Shown piece by piece: positions 19,676-31,460 of a stretch of DNA of 64,000 nucleotides (within the stretch, counting starts at the first letter, position 1; each line of letters opens with the position of its first letter). The notes under the pieces are model-generated. The model searched no databases. It saw nothing but the letters and a program-made list of their open reading frames with translations, and was not told the DNA's origin. Source of the stretch: Ypsolopha sequella (Eukaryota > Arthropoda > Insecta > Lepidoptera > Ypsolophidae); assembly GCA_934047225.1 (NCBI GenBank), contig OW204005.1, positions 20,468,396 through 20,532,395 on the forward strand, in the 5' to 3' direction. Position numbers and translations under genes: made by a program.

Positions 19676-22600
19676 ATGGCGGAAATTAAAAGAGCGGTCG
19701 CGGAACGTGGCTACCTAAAATCGATTATTACCAGGCTTTACGACTGGTGTGTTGAATTAGATTCGGCGGACAGCGGCAACGCTGATGCTGTAATTTTGTC
19801 TTCAAAACGAGAACGTCTTCGCGAAATCTTTAAGCAATACGATGCTCAAAATAAAGTTATTCTGTACCTCGACGACACTGACAAGGAAAACGTCGAAGAG
19901 TATGAAGAAAAGTTTTACAAAGCCATATCAATTTTAACTAGAAAATTAAATGAATTAGAATCTGTGTCGCCATGTCATCCTTCGGGACAAATGCAAACCA
20001 CTCCACTGCTTAAGTTACCACCAATTCAAGTGCAAATGTTTGATGGTAAGTTTATTGAATACATACCATTTATAAATTTGTTCAAAGCTGTTATAGATGA
20101 GAACCAATCAATTGATCCTGTACAAAAATTATATTAAATTCGTTCATATTTGCGAGGGGAACCATTTGAACTTGTAAAGAACTTACCGTTAACACCAGAA
20201 AATTACACTAGTGCATTGAACTTGTTAAAGAAACGCTATGATAACAAATACAAAACTGTGCAAGCACACATAGATCAAATATTGGATTTGAAACCCCTTT
20301 TAAGGTCATCCGCCTGTGGTTTGAGAGAATTTGCTTCTAGTGTTAGACAACAGTTAGCTGCGTTATCTAATTTAGAACCTAAAGTAAAACATTGGGATCC
20401 TATGATTGTGTGTGTATTATCCCGTAAACTAGATAACTACTCGGGACGAGAATACCAGATGGAACGTGACACCAGCATCGAGCCAACGGTTGATGGCTTC
20501 CTCAACTTTTTGGAGAAGAAAGCCCTGGCACTGGAGAATGCTGAACGAGGTCCTGTCACGGTAATGCAGTATCCGACACAACGTTCATCTGCCTCGACCA
20601 AGGCGGCTGTCAACATAGCAACTCAAGAACCACCAGGATGTTTATTCTGTAAGTGTGATCACAAACTTTATGCCTGTAAAAAGTTTCTCTTGATACCGGC
20701 CAAGGATAAGGTTAAATTTGTAAAAGAAAAAAAGCTGTGCAACATTTGTCTCGGCCCGCACTTAGGTAAATGTAGGTATCATTTCCGGTGCAATGAATGC
20801 AAAAAGCCGCATAATACGCTTTTGCATACTGGCGAAAATGTACTTCAAAGCGTGGGAGCACCTCCTGTTTCATTATTGGCAGGCAATTTAAATAAAGATG
20901 TTCCACGGGCCGCTGAAGCACCTCCTGTTTCATTGCTGACAGGCAATTTAAATAATGATGTTCTTCTTCCCACAGCTAAAGTTAAACTCATCGCAAGAGA
21001 TGGCACGGTCATGATATTTAAGGCTTTGCTTGATTGTGGGTCCCAGCTGTCATTCGTTTCGAGCAACGCAGTGCAGCTGCTAGGATTACGACCCACTCAG
21101 AGCCACACAAACATCCTTGGAATCACTAATGCAAAAAGCAGTGTGAGATATTGCTTACCATTAGAGATACATTCTTTGAATACACCATTTAAAGCAACCA
21201 CTACTTGTCATGTAGTCGACAAAATAACCTGTAATCTGCCTCAGACAAAATTTGACATTTCAGAGTTGCGGGTACCAAAAAACATTAAATTGGCAGATGA
21301 TCAGTTTAATGTCCCAAGCGAGATAGATTTATTATTGGGCGCTGACGTATTTTTTCAGGTCCTGCTGCCGGCGGAGGGCACAAGATGCTTGGAGTCCACG
21401 CTGCCACAACTGCCTGAGCAACAGCTGCCCACCCTGATCAACACACTCTTCGGCTATGTAGTAGGTGGAAATATTCCACAACACAACGCTTGCAACAAGG
21501 TATCCTTAAAATGTACAACTTGTCAGTCTGAGGTTCAAGATGTCTTGGCTCAATTTTGGAAAACTGAGAGTATACCTGAAATCTTTAATGAAAAATCTTC
21601 AGAAGAAGAGCTTTGTGAATATATATTCAAACAATCTGTTCAATTGAAGGATCAGCAGTTCGAAGTAGCACTACCATTAAAGTTGCCTCTCAGCCAAGTT
21701 AACGAAACCTTAGGTGATTCCTTCCATTTAACCCTTAAAAGGTTTCTCAATTTAGAAAAAAAATTGCATTCAGATCCTTATTTACTCGCAGAATACAAAA
21801 AGTTTATACACGAGTATCTAACATTGAATCATGGTCATTATGTAGATATTGAATTATATGACATGAACAAGATGCAGTCTATTTTATGCCTCATCATGCA
21901 GTCATTAAAGCTGATAGTAAAACCACAAAATTACGCTCAGTTTTTGATGGTTCGTTAAAAACTATTTCTAAAAAGACTTCTTTAAATGATTTATTATTGA
22001 ATGGACCTCTCGTCCAAAGAGATCTTTTTGATATTCTCTTGTTATTTAGATTTGGTGACTTTACATTCACAGCAGACATCAGACGCATGTTCAGAAACAT
22101 AAGTGTGAGCCCAGAGTATACTTCTCTTCAGAACATCCTGTGGAGAGATGACCCTAGTGAGCCTATCAAGTGCATCCGGTTAGACACTGTCACGTATGGC
22201 TTAAAAAGCTCTAGTTACTTAGCATCACGCTGTCTTGAAGAGCTAGCAAACCTGCATGCGCATGATATGCCATTAGCGTCGTGGATATTAAATAAAAAAC
22301 AACACATATGTTGATGATATTTTGTACGCTCACAACGATTTAAATACGATTCTCGAAGCTAAGACTCAACTTCGTGATTTGTTGAAACTAGGTAGTTTTC
22401 AGACACATAAGTGGTCTTCTAATGACTTTAGAATTCTGTCTGACATTCCTTCAACTGAACAGCATTTTGATAATGTCCAACTGCAAGAAAATGAATGTAG
22501 TATGAAAACTTTAGGTCTTCATGTAGTAATGAAAGACGATCAATTTAAAATTTATTGCCCTGCGTCATTTGATACCAATAAAGTTACAAAAAGAGACGTC

Positions 22601-24916
22601 CTCAGCTATATAGGCAAATTTTTTGACCCTATGGGATTTGCCAGCCCTATAATTGTTAAAGCAAAGGCAATCATGCAAAAACTATGGGCCAATAAACTAG
22701 ATTGGAAAGCACAAATTCCAGATGACATTAAGACAGAATGGTTAGAATTTTCATCCAGTCTAGCAACCATGAAACCCATTTTAATAAACAGAAATATTCA
22801 TGTATCTGACACAGACACTGTTGAACTCTTGGGTTTCTCAGATGCATCTAGCACTACAGCCTACGGTTGCTGCTTATACCTGCGCGTCAGAGATAACAAA
22901 GGTAACACAAACTTGCACTTGCTTTGCTCGAAGTCGAGGATAAACCCGCTTCTAAACAAGAACATGACCGTACCACGTCTTGAGTTAAATGCAGCACTGC
23001 TGCTTTCTATGCTGGTTGCAAAAGTGAACAGCACGCTTAAACTGAAGATAAATATACAAGCTGTTTACTTATTTTCGGACTCGAAAATTGTGCTTGCTTG
23101 GTTACAGAGTGAGCTTACTAACCTCAAAGCTTATGTGGCAAATAGGGTAAAAGTCATTTGCCAGCACACAGTGAATTGTCAGTGGCTGTACATTAACACC
23201 AAGGACAACCCCGCTGATCTTATCAGCAGAGGAGTAGATCCTTGTCAGCTCGAAGCCTGTGTGTTGTGGTGGCAAGGGCCAAAGTTCTTGCATGACAGTG
23301 AGTATAAGTTTTGTCCCTCTCTAGACATACCAACAGACCTACCTGAAATACAGCAGCAGTCAAGCTCGGTGTTCTCCAGCAACCAGGTGTCATCAGATAC
23401 ACAAGGTAATGAAGTTATCGGATACTTGCACAGACATTCTAGTATCCCCAAAATGGTTAAAGTACTAGCATATATATTGCGTTTTTGTAACAATGTTAAT
23501 ATTAAGAAGGCAAAGATTGAACATAAATATTTGTCAAGTTCTGAATTAAATAACGCATTAATGTTTTTAATAAGTAATGAGCAAAAAATTCATTACAAAG
23601 ATGAGATAGACTCGCTTGAAAAAGGAAATATAATCAAAGGTTCTTTAAAAGACTTACATCCTTTTATTGACAATCATGGGCTTTTACGTGTAGGTGGTAG
23701 GCTGCATCATGCAAACATCCAATATTCTCAGAAGCATCCAGTAATTTTGCCCAAGCGATCTCAAATTACTAGCTTGATAATTAGGAGTGAGCATGAGAAA
23801 TTATTACATGCTGGGCCTAGACTCCTACTAGCTAATTTGAACCAAAGATTTTGGATAGTTAACGGTATGTTAGAAATTAAAAAAATAACACGTAAATGTG
23901 TTACATGTTTCAGGCATAAGGCCAAGACTGCTCAGCAGCTGATGGGTTCCTTGCCCCAGGGCAGAGTGACTGCAACTGCACGTCCCTTTGAGAGAGTTAG
24001 TGTTGATTTTTGTGGGCCCGTAAATGTAAAAAACTCGCGCGTGAGACGGTCCCTTGTTGGTAAAGGATATATTTGCGTTTTCATTTGTTTTACTACTAAA
24101 GCTATACATTTAGAGTTAGCATCGGACCTTACCACTGAAACCTTTCTCGCGTGCCTTAAACGTTTAATTTCTCGGAGAGGCAAACCCACCGAAATAATCT
24201 CTGACAATGCTAGCACTTTCAAGGGTGCAAGGAATCTCCTAGCTGAGCTTTATGAACTGCAGTCTTCACAAGGTCACCAGGCCAAAGTTCATAGTTTTGC
24301 GGCTGAAAACGGTATTGAATTTCGCTTCGCGCCCGCATACTCGCCTAATTACCAAGGACTTGCCGAGGCTGCAGTTAAAAGCACGAAGCATCATTTAAAG
24401 AGAATATTGCAAAACAATGTATTAACATATGAACAGCTTGTTACAGTGTTAGCTGAGATTGAATCTGTATTGAATTCTAGACCTTTAATCCCACTGTCAT
24501 CATCCGATGTAAATGATTACAGCTATTTAACGCCAGGTCACTTTTTAATAGGTAGCGCTTTGACTATGTACCCTGAAAAAGATGTATCCAATATGCCTCA
24601 AAACAGGTTAAAGTATTGGCAAATATGTACGCAATTGAAACAGTCGTTTTGGAATATGTGGCATAAGCAATATTTGAATGTACTTCAAAATAGACCTAAA
24701 TGGCACAATGAAACATGTAACATCAAAGTAGGCACTCTTGTCATTCTGAAAGATGATAATTTGCCTCCTATGAGTTGGCCAATGGCTAGAGTTACGAACG
24801 TGTTCCCTGGTCACGATAATAAAGTAAGGGCTGTAGAAGTAAAAAAACCTAACGGGCATGTCCATACAAGATCTGTGACAAAAATTTGTGTCCTTCCAAT
24901 CGATGACAATTTGTAA
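19676..24916 (+). pseudogene. BEL/Pao gag-pol polyprotein, interrupted
   Basis: Gag (DUF1759-like, from about 20020) is followed by CX2C-type zinc knuckles (CLFCKCDHKLYAC, CNICLGPHLGKC, CNECKKPH), an aspartic protease with DCGSQ (about 21030), a Pao-type reverse transcriptase (DIRRMFRNI; YVDD near 22308), RNase H (FSDASS, FSDSKIVLAWL, NPADLISRG), and an integrase with an H..H..C..C zinc site and the D,D,E triad (VDFCGP, SDNASTF, GLAEAAVKS). A C-terminal DUF5641-like segment (KDDNLPPMSWPMARV) follows. Breaks: TAA at 20135-20137; loss of one base in a T-run near 21878; gain of one base in an A-run near 22300, restoring frame. All catalytic motifs are otherwise present. Gag also holds an in-frame 60-bp tandem duplication (20858-20977). 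Confidence 0.92.
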
Positions 24917-25058
24917 TTTATTAATTATAATTGTAATGTAAACATTATGTTTTAGTAAGTAATTTGTAGTAAGCGGTAAATGTAAGTTCCATAAAAACTT
25001 TTTTTTGTATAATTTACCTTTTAGTTGAATATTAACCTTTCTTTGTGAGGCCGCAGCA

Positions 25059-25259
25059 TGTTGGCAACACTGCCACATTTAGTTTTAAGTATATTTTTAA
25101 TATTAATGTGGCAACTCATTATCTGTCACTTCTTCTTGACCTTCCACCCTTCTTGCAACGTGTATGTAAAATAACCTATCGTGTACATGGTGCTCATTAA
25201 AATCAATTATTAATTACTGGCTGTTTTCGTGGATGTACACCGAATCACCAAATCCTACA
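25059..25259 (+). repeat. 3' LTR of BEL element 1
   Basis: 201 bp, identical to the 5' LTR as read. A purine-rich GTGAGG stretch just upstream may be the polypurine tract. Confidence 0.95.
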
Positions 25260-25390
25260 AATATAGAAGCCATTTTGGTTTGGCCAACCAAAACATATAA
25301 TTTTGGAGTGGCGAATTATATCTGCTGGTTCAGTCAGATGTGTTGACAGAAATCGGTTGCCTTTTATGACGAGTTTGAGGGCTGTATTCA
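25260..25390 (+). repeat. Dispersed repeat (family P), right part
   Basis: Continuation of 18695-18870 after the BEL insertion; corresponds to 40998-41130. Confidence 0.8.
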
Positions 25391-25409
25391 TCTATGTGCG
25401 CTTCTAAGA

Positions 25410-25700
25410 CAATCAGTCAGCCAATATTAGTCCACTGCTGGATATACACCTCTGCAAACGCACGCCACATTTTTCTATACTGGGTCATCCTCATCCAGCC
25501 ACTACCGGCTATCTTTTTTAAATCTTCAGTCCGCCGAACTGGCTTCTTTTATTAGTTCTGCCAATTTTTTGACTCCACTCGAGACCAATTTTCTCTTATC
25601 GTTTGTTAATTCTTTGGGAGATGTGACCAGTCAATTGCCACTTTTGCTTGCTTAGAGGCTATATCGGTGACTCTGGTTCTTTGACGAATCACCTCATTTC
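25410..25700 (-). pseudogene. RTE-type LINE 3' fragment, antisense
   Basis: TTAGTCCACTGCTGGATATA...CATCCTCATCCAGCCACTACC parallels the 3' regions at 7791-8062 and 38525-38720 on the same strand. Coding capacity is lost. Confidence 0.55.
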
Positions 25701-25755
25701 TAAAAATTAAATGATCCATCAAAGAGACTTGCGCATGATTTAATTAATTCCTTAC

Positions 25756-25950
25756 TTGAAACGAAAACAGCTCTGACGTAATAACATAAGGCACGGGCTG
25801 GTAGCCTGCTGCATCAGCGAAGATGCAGAGACACATAGCAAAGACTGGCAACCATCCGGGCAGCCACACGGAGAGTGACGTCACGTAGAACCAGAGACCG
25901 AGGGCCAGCATCGAAAGACCAGTTGCCAGGGACGTGCCGGCTAGGAGCCA
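25756..25950 (-). CDS. Sugar/trehalose transporter, exon 7
   Basis: 65 codons between acceptor TTCTTTTCAG (25951-25960) and donor CAA|GTAAGG (25750-25755), phase 0 at both ends. The peptide starts WLLAGTSLATGLSMLALGLW (TM8/9 region) and continues with LPVFAMCLCIFADAAGYQPV and PYVITSELFSFQ. The last part is the conserved GxGPVPWxxxxElFP motif of TM10 in sugar porters, with YQPVPYV here. The pyrimidine tract is short, because a TTAA-type MITE starts 16 nt upstream of the AG. Confidence 0.92.
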
Positions 25951-26148
25951 CTGAAAAGAACATTGCGATTAAGAGGCTATGCAAATTTTATTTTTGTCAC
26001 TGCCACTCCGAGCGAAAAATCGCTCAGTACGAGAGGGGCGGATTCAGGGCAAAAGGAAAAAAAGTTGGTTTTATATTTTTATTAAAAATTTCAAATATCA
26101 AATCTCTAGATATTGTTAAAACACACCTAATTGAGTTCTGTATATGGT

Positions 26149-28111
26149 ATAAGATGAAGAAATACACGCATTTTATTCAAAAATTACAGAAACTTTACAA
26201 AATCCATTAGAAAAAGTCATAGTACTAGGCGACTTTAATGCCAAAATCGGTTACTCGGAGGTAGAAGACAAACCTGTCATGGGCCCCTGGTGTTATGGTA
26301 TTAGAAATGACAGAGGCAATACCATGATAAAATTTTGTCTAGAAAATCAATTGTACATTGCGAATACATTTTTTAAGAAAAAACCAATACAAAAATGGAC
26401 ATGGCTTTCGTTTGATGGAAAAACGAAAAATGAAATAGATTTCATACTTGCAAAAAACATTAATAACATACAAGACGTAAGCATTATAAACACTACCTTT
26501 CCATCTGACCACAGGCTAGTACGTTGTACATTAAAGACAAATACCAAAGTAAAAAGAAACAGAAAAGCTTTTGGATTTAGAGACAAGGAATTGTTACCAA
26601 TTGAAAAAGAATCACTAAAATGCATATTCACAAATCTATGTGATAAAGAAAAGATCAAAGATGGAAACCTACAAGAAAAATATTCAAATATTGTGAACAA
26701 TATAAAAGAAAGTGTAAATCTGTTACCCAATAAAAAACCTAGTCAACAAAATACATTTAGCTTAGAAATTGAAAAACTGATACACAGACGGACAGAATTG
26801 AAAAACAAAGACAATAAAACCAAAGAAGAAAAGAAACTTTTATCTAAACTCTACCGTAAAATCAAGAAAAAAATACAAAGAACAGCACGACGATACCGGC
26901 TTAATATAATAGAATATGAGTTGGAACAAAAATGTTCTGTCAAAAGGTCACAGAAACGCTTGCAAGACTTTAAAGAATGGATTACGTCTCTGAAAGACAA
27001 ACATAGCAAAGCCTATACAGATCGAGAAAGCCTTATAGAAATAGCCACAGAATATTAAAAAACTTATACGACTGTCATGAAAATACACAAATTTCAAACA
27101 ATGAAAAGCAAGACTCGGATGATGTACCAGTAATTTTAACATCTGAGGTATATGAAGCTATAAAATCCCTTAAATCAGCGAAGAGCCCTGGTAAGGACAG
27201 AATAACAAACGATATCATGAAAGCTATAATCGAGCCGATCACACCCATCTTAACTGAGTTTTTCAACAACGCCCTTGATCTTGGCACTATTCCTCAAGAA
27301 TGGGAAAACTCTATAATAACTTTACTGTATAAAAAAGGCGATCCGTTTAATATTGGCAACTATAGACCGATAAGCTTGCTTCAAACAATATATAAAATAT
27401 TCACAAGCGTATTATTGAGAAGAGTAAGAAAAACCTTAGAGGAGCATCAACCAAGGGAGCAGGCAGGTTTTAGACCTAAGTTCTCAACGATGGATCACAT
27501 CTTCACCCTGACCCAAATCATTGAAAAATACATTGAGTATAATAAAAAGCTGTACGTTGCTTTCATAGACTACTCGAAAGCTTTTGATTCAATTCGGCAT
27601 GATTATTTATGGCAAGCATTAGAGTCACAAGGTCTACCAAAAAAAGTTATTTCAATCTTGAAAGATATCTACAACAGAAGCACTGCAACTGTAAAAATTG
27701 ATCAAGTGGGAAAACCATTTAACATAAAAAGAGGGGTGAGACAAGGAGATCCAATCTCACCCAACCTATTCACAGCCCTATTAGAACAAATTTTCAGGAA
27801 ATTGAATTGGAAAGGAAAGGGTATTAATATTAATGGCGAGTACCTTAGTCATTTACGATTCGCAGACGACATATTCATAATAAGTGAGAACCATGAAGAT
27901 CTGGCATACATGATGCAAACGTTGGACAGAGAAAGTCGTAGATGTGGTGTCCAGATGAATCCTGACAAGACTTGTATTCTTACCAATACCCAAGTACCCC
28001 TTCAACTCCAAGGAAAAAACGTCAGGTATGTTAAGGAGTATGTGTATTTGGGTCAAACCATTTCGTTCCACATTTTCAAAGAGAAAATTCCTCTGAGACT
28101 GAAGAAGAAGG
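26149..28111 (+). pseudogene. RTE endonuclease-reverse transcriptase, first part
   Basis: The frame enters at the C-terminal half of the AP-endonuclease domain, with LGDFNAKIG at about 26227-26253 and SDHRLV near 26506. One frameshift near 27057 (TATTAAAAAAC region) separates it from the reverse transcriptase. That carries SAKSPGKDRITNDI, SIITLLYKKGDP, NYRPISLL, the LYVAFIDYSKAFDS palm motif and the RFADDIFIIS catalytic box (about 27850-27880). At 28111 the frame enters the LTR of BEL element 2 and soon ends. The missing N-terminal endonuclease and the frameshift mean it is not autonomous. Confidence 0.9.
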
Positions 28112-28531
28112 TGTTCACGCTACAGCGTGACGCGTGATTCGAGCGCGCATGCGCTGACGACCACCCCCCCCCCCCCCGCCGCGCGCCGGTCGAGGCGCGC
28201 GCGGGCGCTGGTCTCACTCTGTTTCGCCGCAACCGTCGACCGAACAATACATGTGTGCACACATTCGCGACGCCACAACCAATCTCGCGTATCTACCGTA
28301 TCTTGTGATCATATCAGTGCTGTGTATTACTCCAAGACATTCTGCACATCCCTGTCCAAGATCAGCCCTGTCATCATCAGCCCGACAAGGAGTACACCAC
28401 GCGGCACATTGTCAGCGCATTCGTCGGCTCGCCCATCAACATTCCAACCAGGTCAGTGCACCCACATTGTTTTCCACAATTCTCCCGTGTCAAATCCCAT
28501 CAGCCCTGCATTCCTGTAGCCAGCGGTTACA
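28112..28531 (+). repeat. 5' LTR of BEL element 2
   Basis: Starts TGTTCACGCTACAGCGTG and has a tract of about 15 C residues near 28165-28179 followed by a GCGCGC-rich block. Open frames of about 100-130 residues across the LTR are by-products of its base composition. Confidence 0.96.
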
Positions 28532-28550
28532 TTTTGGCCCTTCGAACCGT
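28532..28550 (+). promoter_or_regulatory. Primer-binding site of BEL element 2
   Basis: TTTTGGCCCTTCGAACCG follows the LTR; the TGG-starting core TGGCCCTTCGAACC resembles the site of BEL element 1 (TGGTCCTTCGAGC). The tRNA was not identified. Confidence 0.55.
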
Positions 28551-29849
28551 TACTGAACCAGCCCCCGTCGATTTATTACAGTCCATTTTCAATCCAAGAA
28601 AATTTTTGGTTTATATCACCCCCCGCCTATCCCCCGCCGGCCCGTAACTTTGTTTGAACCAGCCCCCGTCGATTTACTACAGTCCATTTTCACCCGGTTA
28701 CATATTTTGCCCCCTTTCCCGGCAAAAAAATATTTTGTGGTCTCGAATACCTATTGCGGGTAGGTAATTAGAACCGCCGCCTAGAACATTCCATTTATCG
28801 GTATAGAACCGCCCCCCCCCCCGCCCCTTTACAGAATAAACTCATTTTCATCCCGTTTGTTATTATTATTCAGCTCAGATAATATAATTATATCCATTCA
28901 GCCCAATTGTTTATTACAGTCCACTATATTTCTTTATTACCCTCGACCCGACCCGACCCAATTTACCTATTTCTACCCAATTTTTGCCCGCGGAGAGGTG
29001 TACATCTGCCCATTGTCAAAGATAGTTTTCGTAGGTATCTTGCGAGATATTTTTTGGTGCGAGTATAAATTTGCTTTATTTCGTGCACTTATATACGTCA
29101 CATATATACGTAAGTTACGTGTGTTGAGTACATAAGTACACACGTTATTACGGTTACGTATTATTACGTTGATTAAAGCTTGATTAGCATCATTGGATTG
29201 TCCGCTCATTTAGATCCGATTTCGGCTAGGTAAATACATTCTTTGTTTGTTTACGCTCTCAAAGCAGTAGGTAGGTATTTTATTCTATAAATAGAATTTT
29301 TGACGACGAACCAACGCGTATTGTCGGCACATGATTTCAAGGCAAATAACATAAAAGTGAAAAGTGCATACATAGCAGTTTGTATTTTTACAAGTGTTGT
29401 TTAAATTAGTGAACAAGTTCAGCCCTTTCCGATATTTTATGTTACGGTAATCTTGTGTTACAGTAATATATTGCCGGACCGTTTATTTGTGTTATTGTCT
29501 GCTTTTTTTACCCGGGTATATATATATAGCACAAATATAGTAAACAATTTGTTTTTTCATCTCATCTCTGCTCTTGTTGTTTGTGGTACACATATAGGGT
29601 GTTCCAAGTTGGTGTATCAGCTCATATACAGGTTGTTTAAAAAAAAAAAAATATTTTTTTTCTTTCTCTGTCGTGTTTATTTCCGTGTTCCGTTTGAACA
29701 TAGTCATTGTTACTTCATCCGCGCAAGTATTTCAGCTCTATTCATCTATCTCATCAATTATTTTAGTTGTACGTTTGCTCTTATAGTTCAGCTCAAACTC
29801 GTTGCGTATTTTATCTTAGTAATCAACCACTTAGTTTAACAAGATTAAG
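28551..29849 (+). other. Long 5' untranslated leader of BEL element 2
   Basis: About 1.3 kb between primer-binding site and gag ATG. Contains a direct repeat GAACCAGCCCCCGTCGATTT at 28556 and 28658, C-rich runs and poly-T/A. Open frames at 28857-29135 and 29453-29839 have no recognisable domain. Confidence 0.6.
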
Positions 29850-31460
29850 ATGCCTTCGAAATCACAAGCCGCGATGTTTCGTGAGGCCGTAAAGGCGATA
29901 GTTCTGTTAAAGGAGATTGGTGCGGCGGTCGAGGCAGGCGACAGAAAAACATATTCTGTGGCGGACTTCACCACTCGTTACGCAAACATACAAAGCGTTA
30001 AAACTAAGTAAGAGGACGTATATTATGAGATCCTTGACGATGAGGATTTGTCCGACGAAACTGAGGCAACCTACACAAAAAATTTTCAGTCGGCACTTAG
30101 CAACTATGATGCTATCCTAGTGGCATTTGAAAAATTAAATGAAAAATCAGCTCTTCCGGACAAGACGCAACCCCTCAGCTCAGGTACACCCGTTGGTGTT
30201 CTACCAAAAATACCAATTCCGGAGTTTCACTCGAACGTGGAAGAATGGCCCTCGTTTATTGCCGTTTTTAGGAGCCTTATCAGTGAGATGGCTACAGTCT
30301 CGGATGCTGTCAAACTGCATTATTTGTTAGGCGCCCTAAAGGGTGAGGCACATGATATGGTGAAACACCTCTACCCTACCAACGAGAATTATCCCATAGC
30401 CATGGAAATTCTCACCAGGCGTTACGATAATCGTCGCGTGCTCATTGACCGATTTGTGGACATTATCATGAATCTTCCGCACATCCACATGCGTTCGGAT
30501 ATCCGCACATCGTTCTTAATTCCGCTTATCTCAGCGCAAAGCGCTCTCCGCAACCTCGATCTGCCCATGAAAGACTCCGACTATGTTTTCGTGTCCATGG
30601 TGGTGCGAAAACTGCAAGGCGAGCTCCGCACTCTTTTCGAGCGGAAGTACGGATCTCGTGCAACTCTGCCCACGCTCAAGAACCTCATTGAGTTCTTGGA
30701 AGAGCACGCACGCTGCAAGGAGAATGAGTCATCGTCCCTTGCGTCACAGAATGCTCCTTCTTCAGCACGGCTCGGCCCGTCAGAAAGGCTCGCTCAGCTC
30801 AATAAGCTGCTTCAGCCCGCTCGAGGTACTCCACGTCAGCCCTACCAGGCTCATCAAGAGTTCCGCCCCATAGCTCCTCGGCAGGACAATCGCTCCCCCC
30901 GTCCTATTCGTCAACCATTTTTGGCATTTGAGACAGCGCCAGTTTACTCGGCCCAACCGTCCTCATCATCCGCTCGTCAGCTAGTTTACTCGGCCCAATC
31001 ATCCCCATCACCCATTCGCCAACAGAGTTATTCGGCTCAACCTTCTTCCCCTACCGGTGGTATGCCATGCCCATACTGCAGGAATAGGGGACACAAACTC
31101 ATCGCATGCCCAGGATTTAATAACCAACCGGTCCAAGGTCGGTGGGATTTTGTGAACTCACGCAACCGGTGCCGACGCTGTTTGGGTCCTCATTATGAGA
31201 ACGAGTGCAGGTCTACACGTGCATGCAAGGAGTGTGGGCGGTCTGACCACCATACCTCACTGCATCGCCATGGGGCCATGTCTCCGACACGCTCATCTGC
31301 TCATTTGCTGCCTCCGTCTCTTCGTGAGCAGCCCAGACAGCGCTCAGCGCATGAGCCTCAATACCATTCGGCACATGCTACACAGGCATATACGTCCCAT
31401 CCCAACTCGCCCACTCAATCGCGATCGCCAAGTAGGTCTTGGGTAGGTAGGCAACAGTGA
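29850..31460 (+). CDS. BEL/Pao gag protein
   Basis: ATG at 29850 (MPSKSQAAMFREAVKAIVLL) with one in-frame TAA at 30009-30011, after which the same frame continues to TGA at 31458-31460. The body is the DUF1759-type gag (IPEFHSNVEEWPSF, AHDMVKHLYPT, YDNRRVLIDRFVDIIM). It is followed by a proline/serine/glutamine-rich stretch with three SAQ-SS repeats and then zinc knuckles (CPYCRNRGHKLIAC, CRRCLGPHYENEC, CKECGRSDHH). An alternative start would be the in-frame ATG at 30048. In the family gag makes the particle and packages RNA. The stop precedes pol in the same frame, so pol expression would need readthrough or the stop is a mutation. Confidence 0.85.

Larger units (their letters stand above)
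18871..25259 (+). mobile_element. BEL/Pao LTR retrotransposon 1, full length with broken frame
   Basis: 6389 bp from LTR to LTR. Both LTRs are 201 bp and identical as read. They start TGTTGGCAACACTGCC and end AAATCCTACA (TG...CA). The 5-bp duplication AATAT is at 18866-18870 and 25260-25264, typical of BEL/Pao. A TGG-starting primer-binding site directly follows the left LTR. One gag-pol frame runs 19676-24916 with one nonsense codon and two compensating frameshifts. It is inserted in the family P repeat within intron 7 of the transporter, antisense to that gene. Identical LTRs imply recent insertion. Confidence 0.95.

Noticed and set aside
24608..25078. 156-residue minus-strand frame at the end of BEL element 1
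   Set aside because: Antisense shadow of the integrase C-terminal region and leader of the 3' LTR.
28127..28556. Proline/arginine/serine-rich frames of 100-130 residues in the BEL element 2 LTRs
   Set aside because: They lie in both LTRs around the C-run and have no homology I recognise; chance frames in GC-rich LTR sequence.
29453..29839. 128-residue frame before BEL element 2 gag
   Set aside because: Very hydrophobic, T-rich codons in the untranslated leader; no start context or family.
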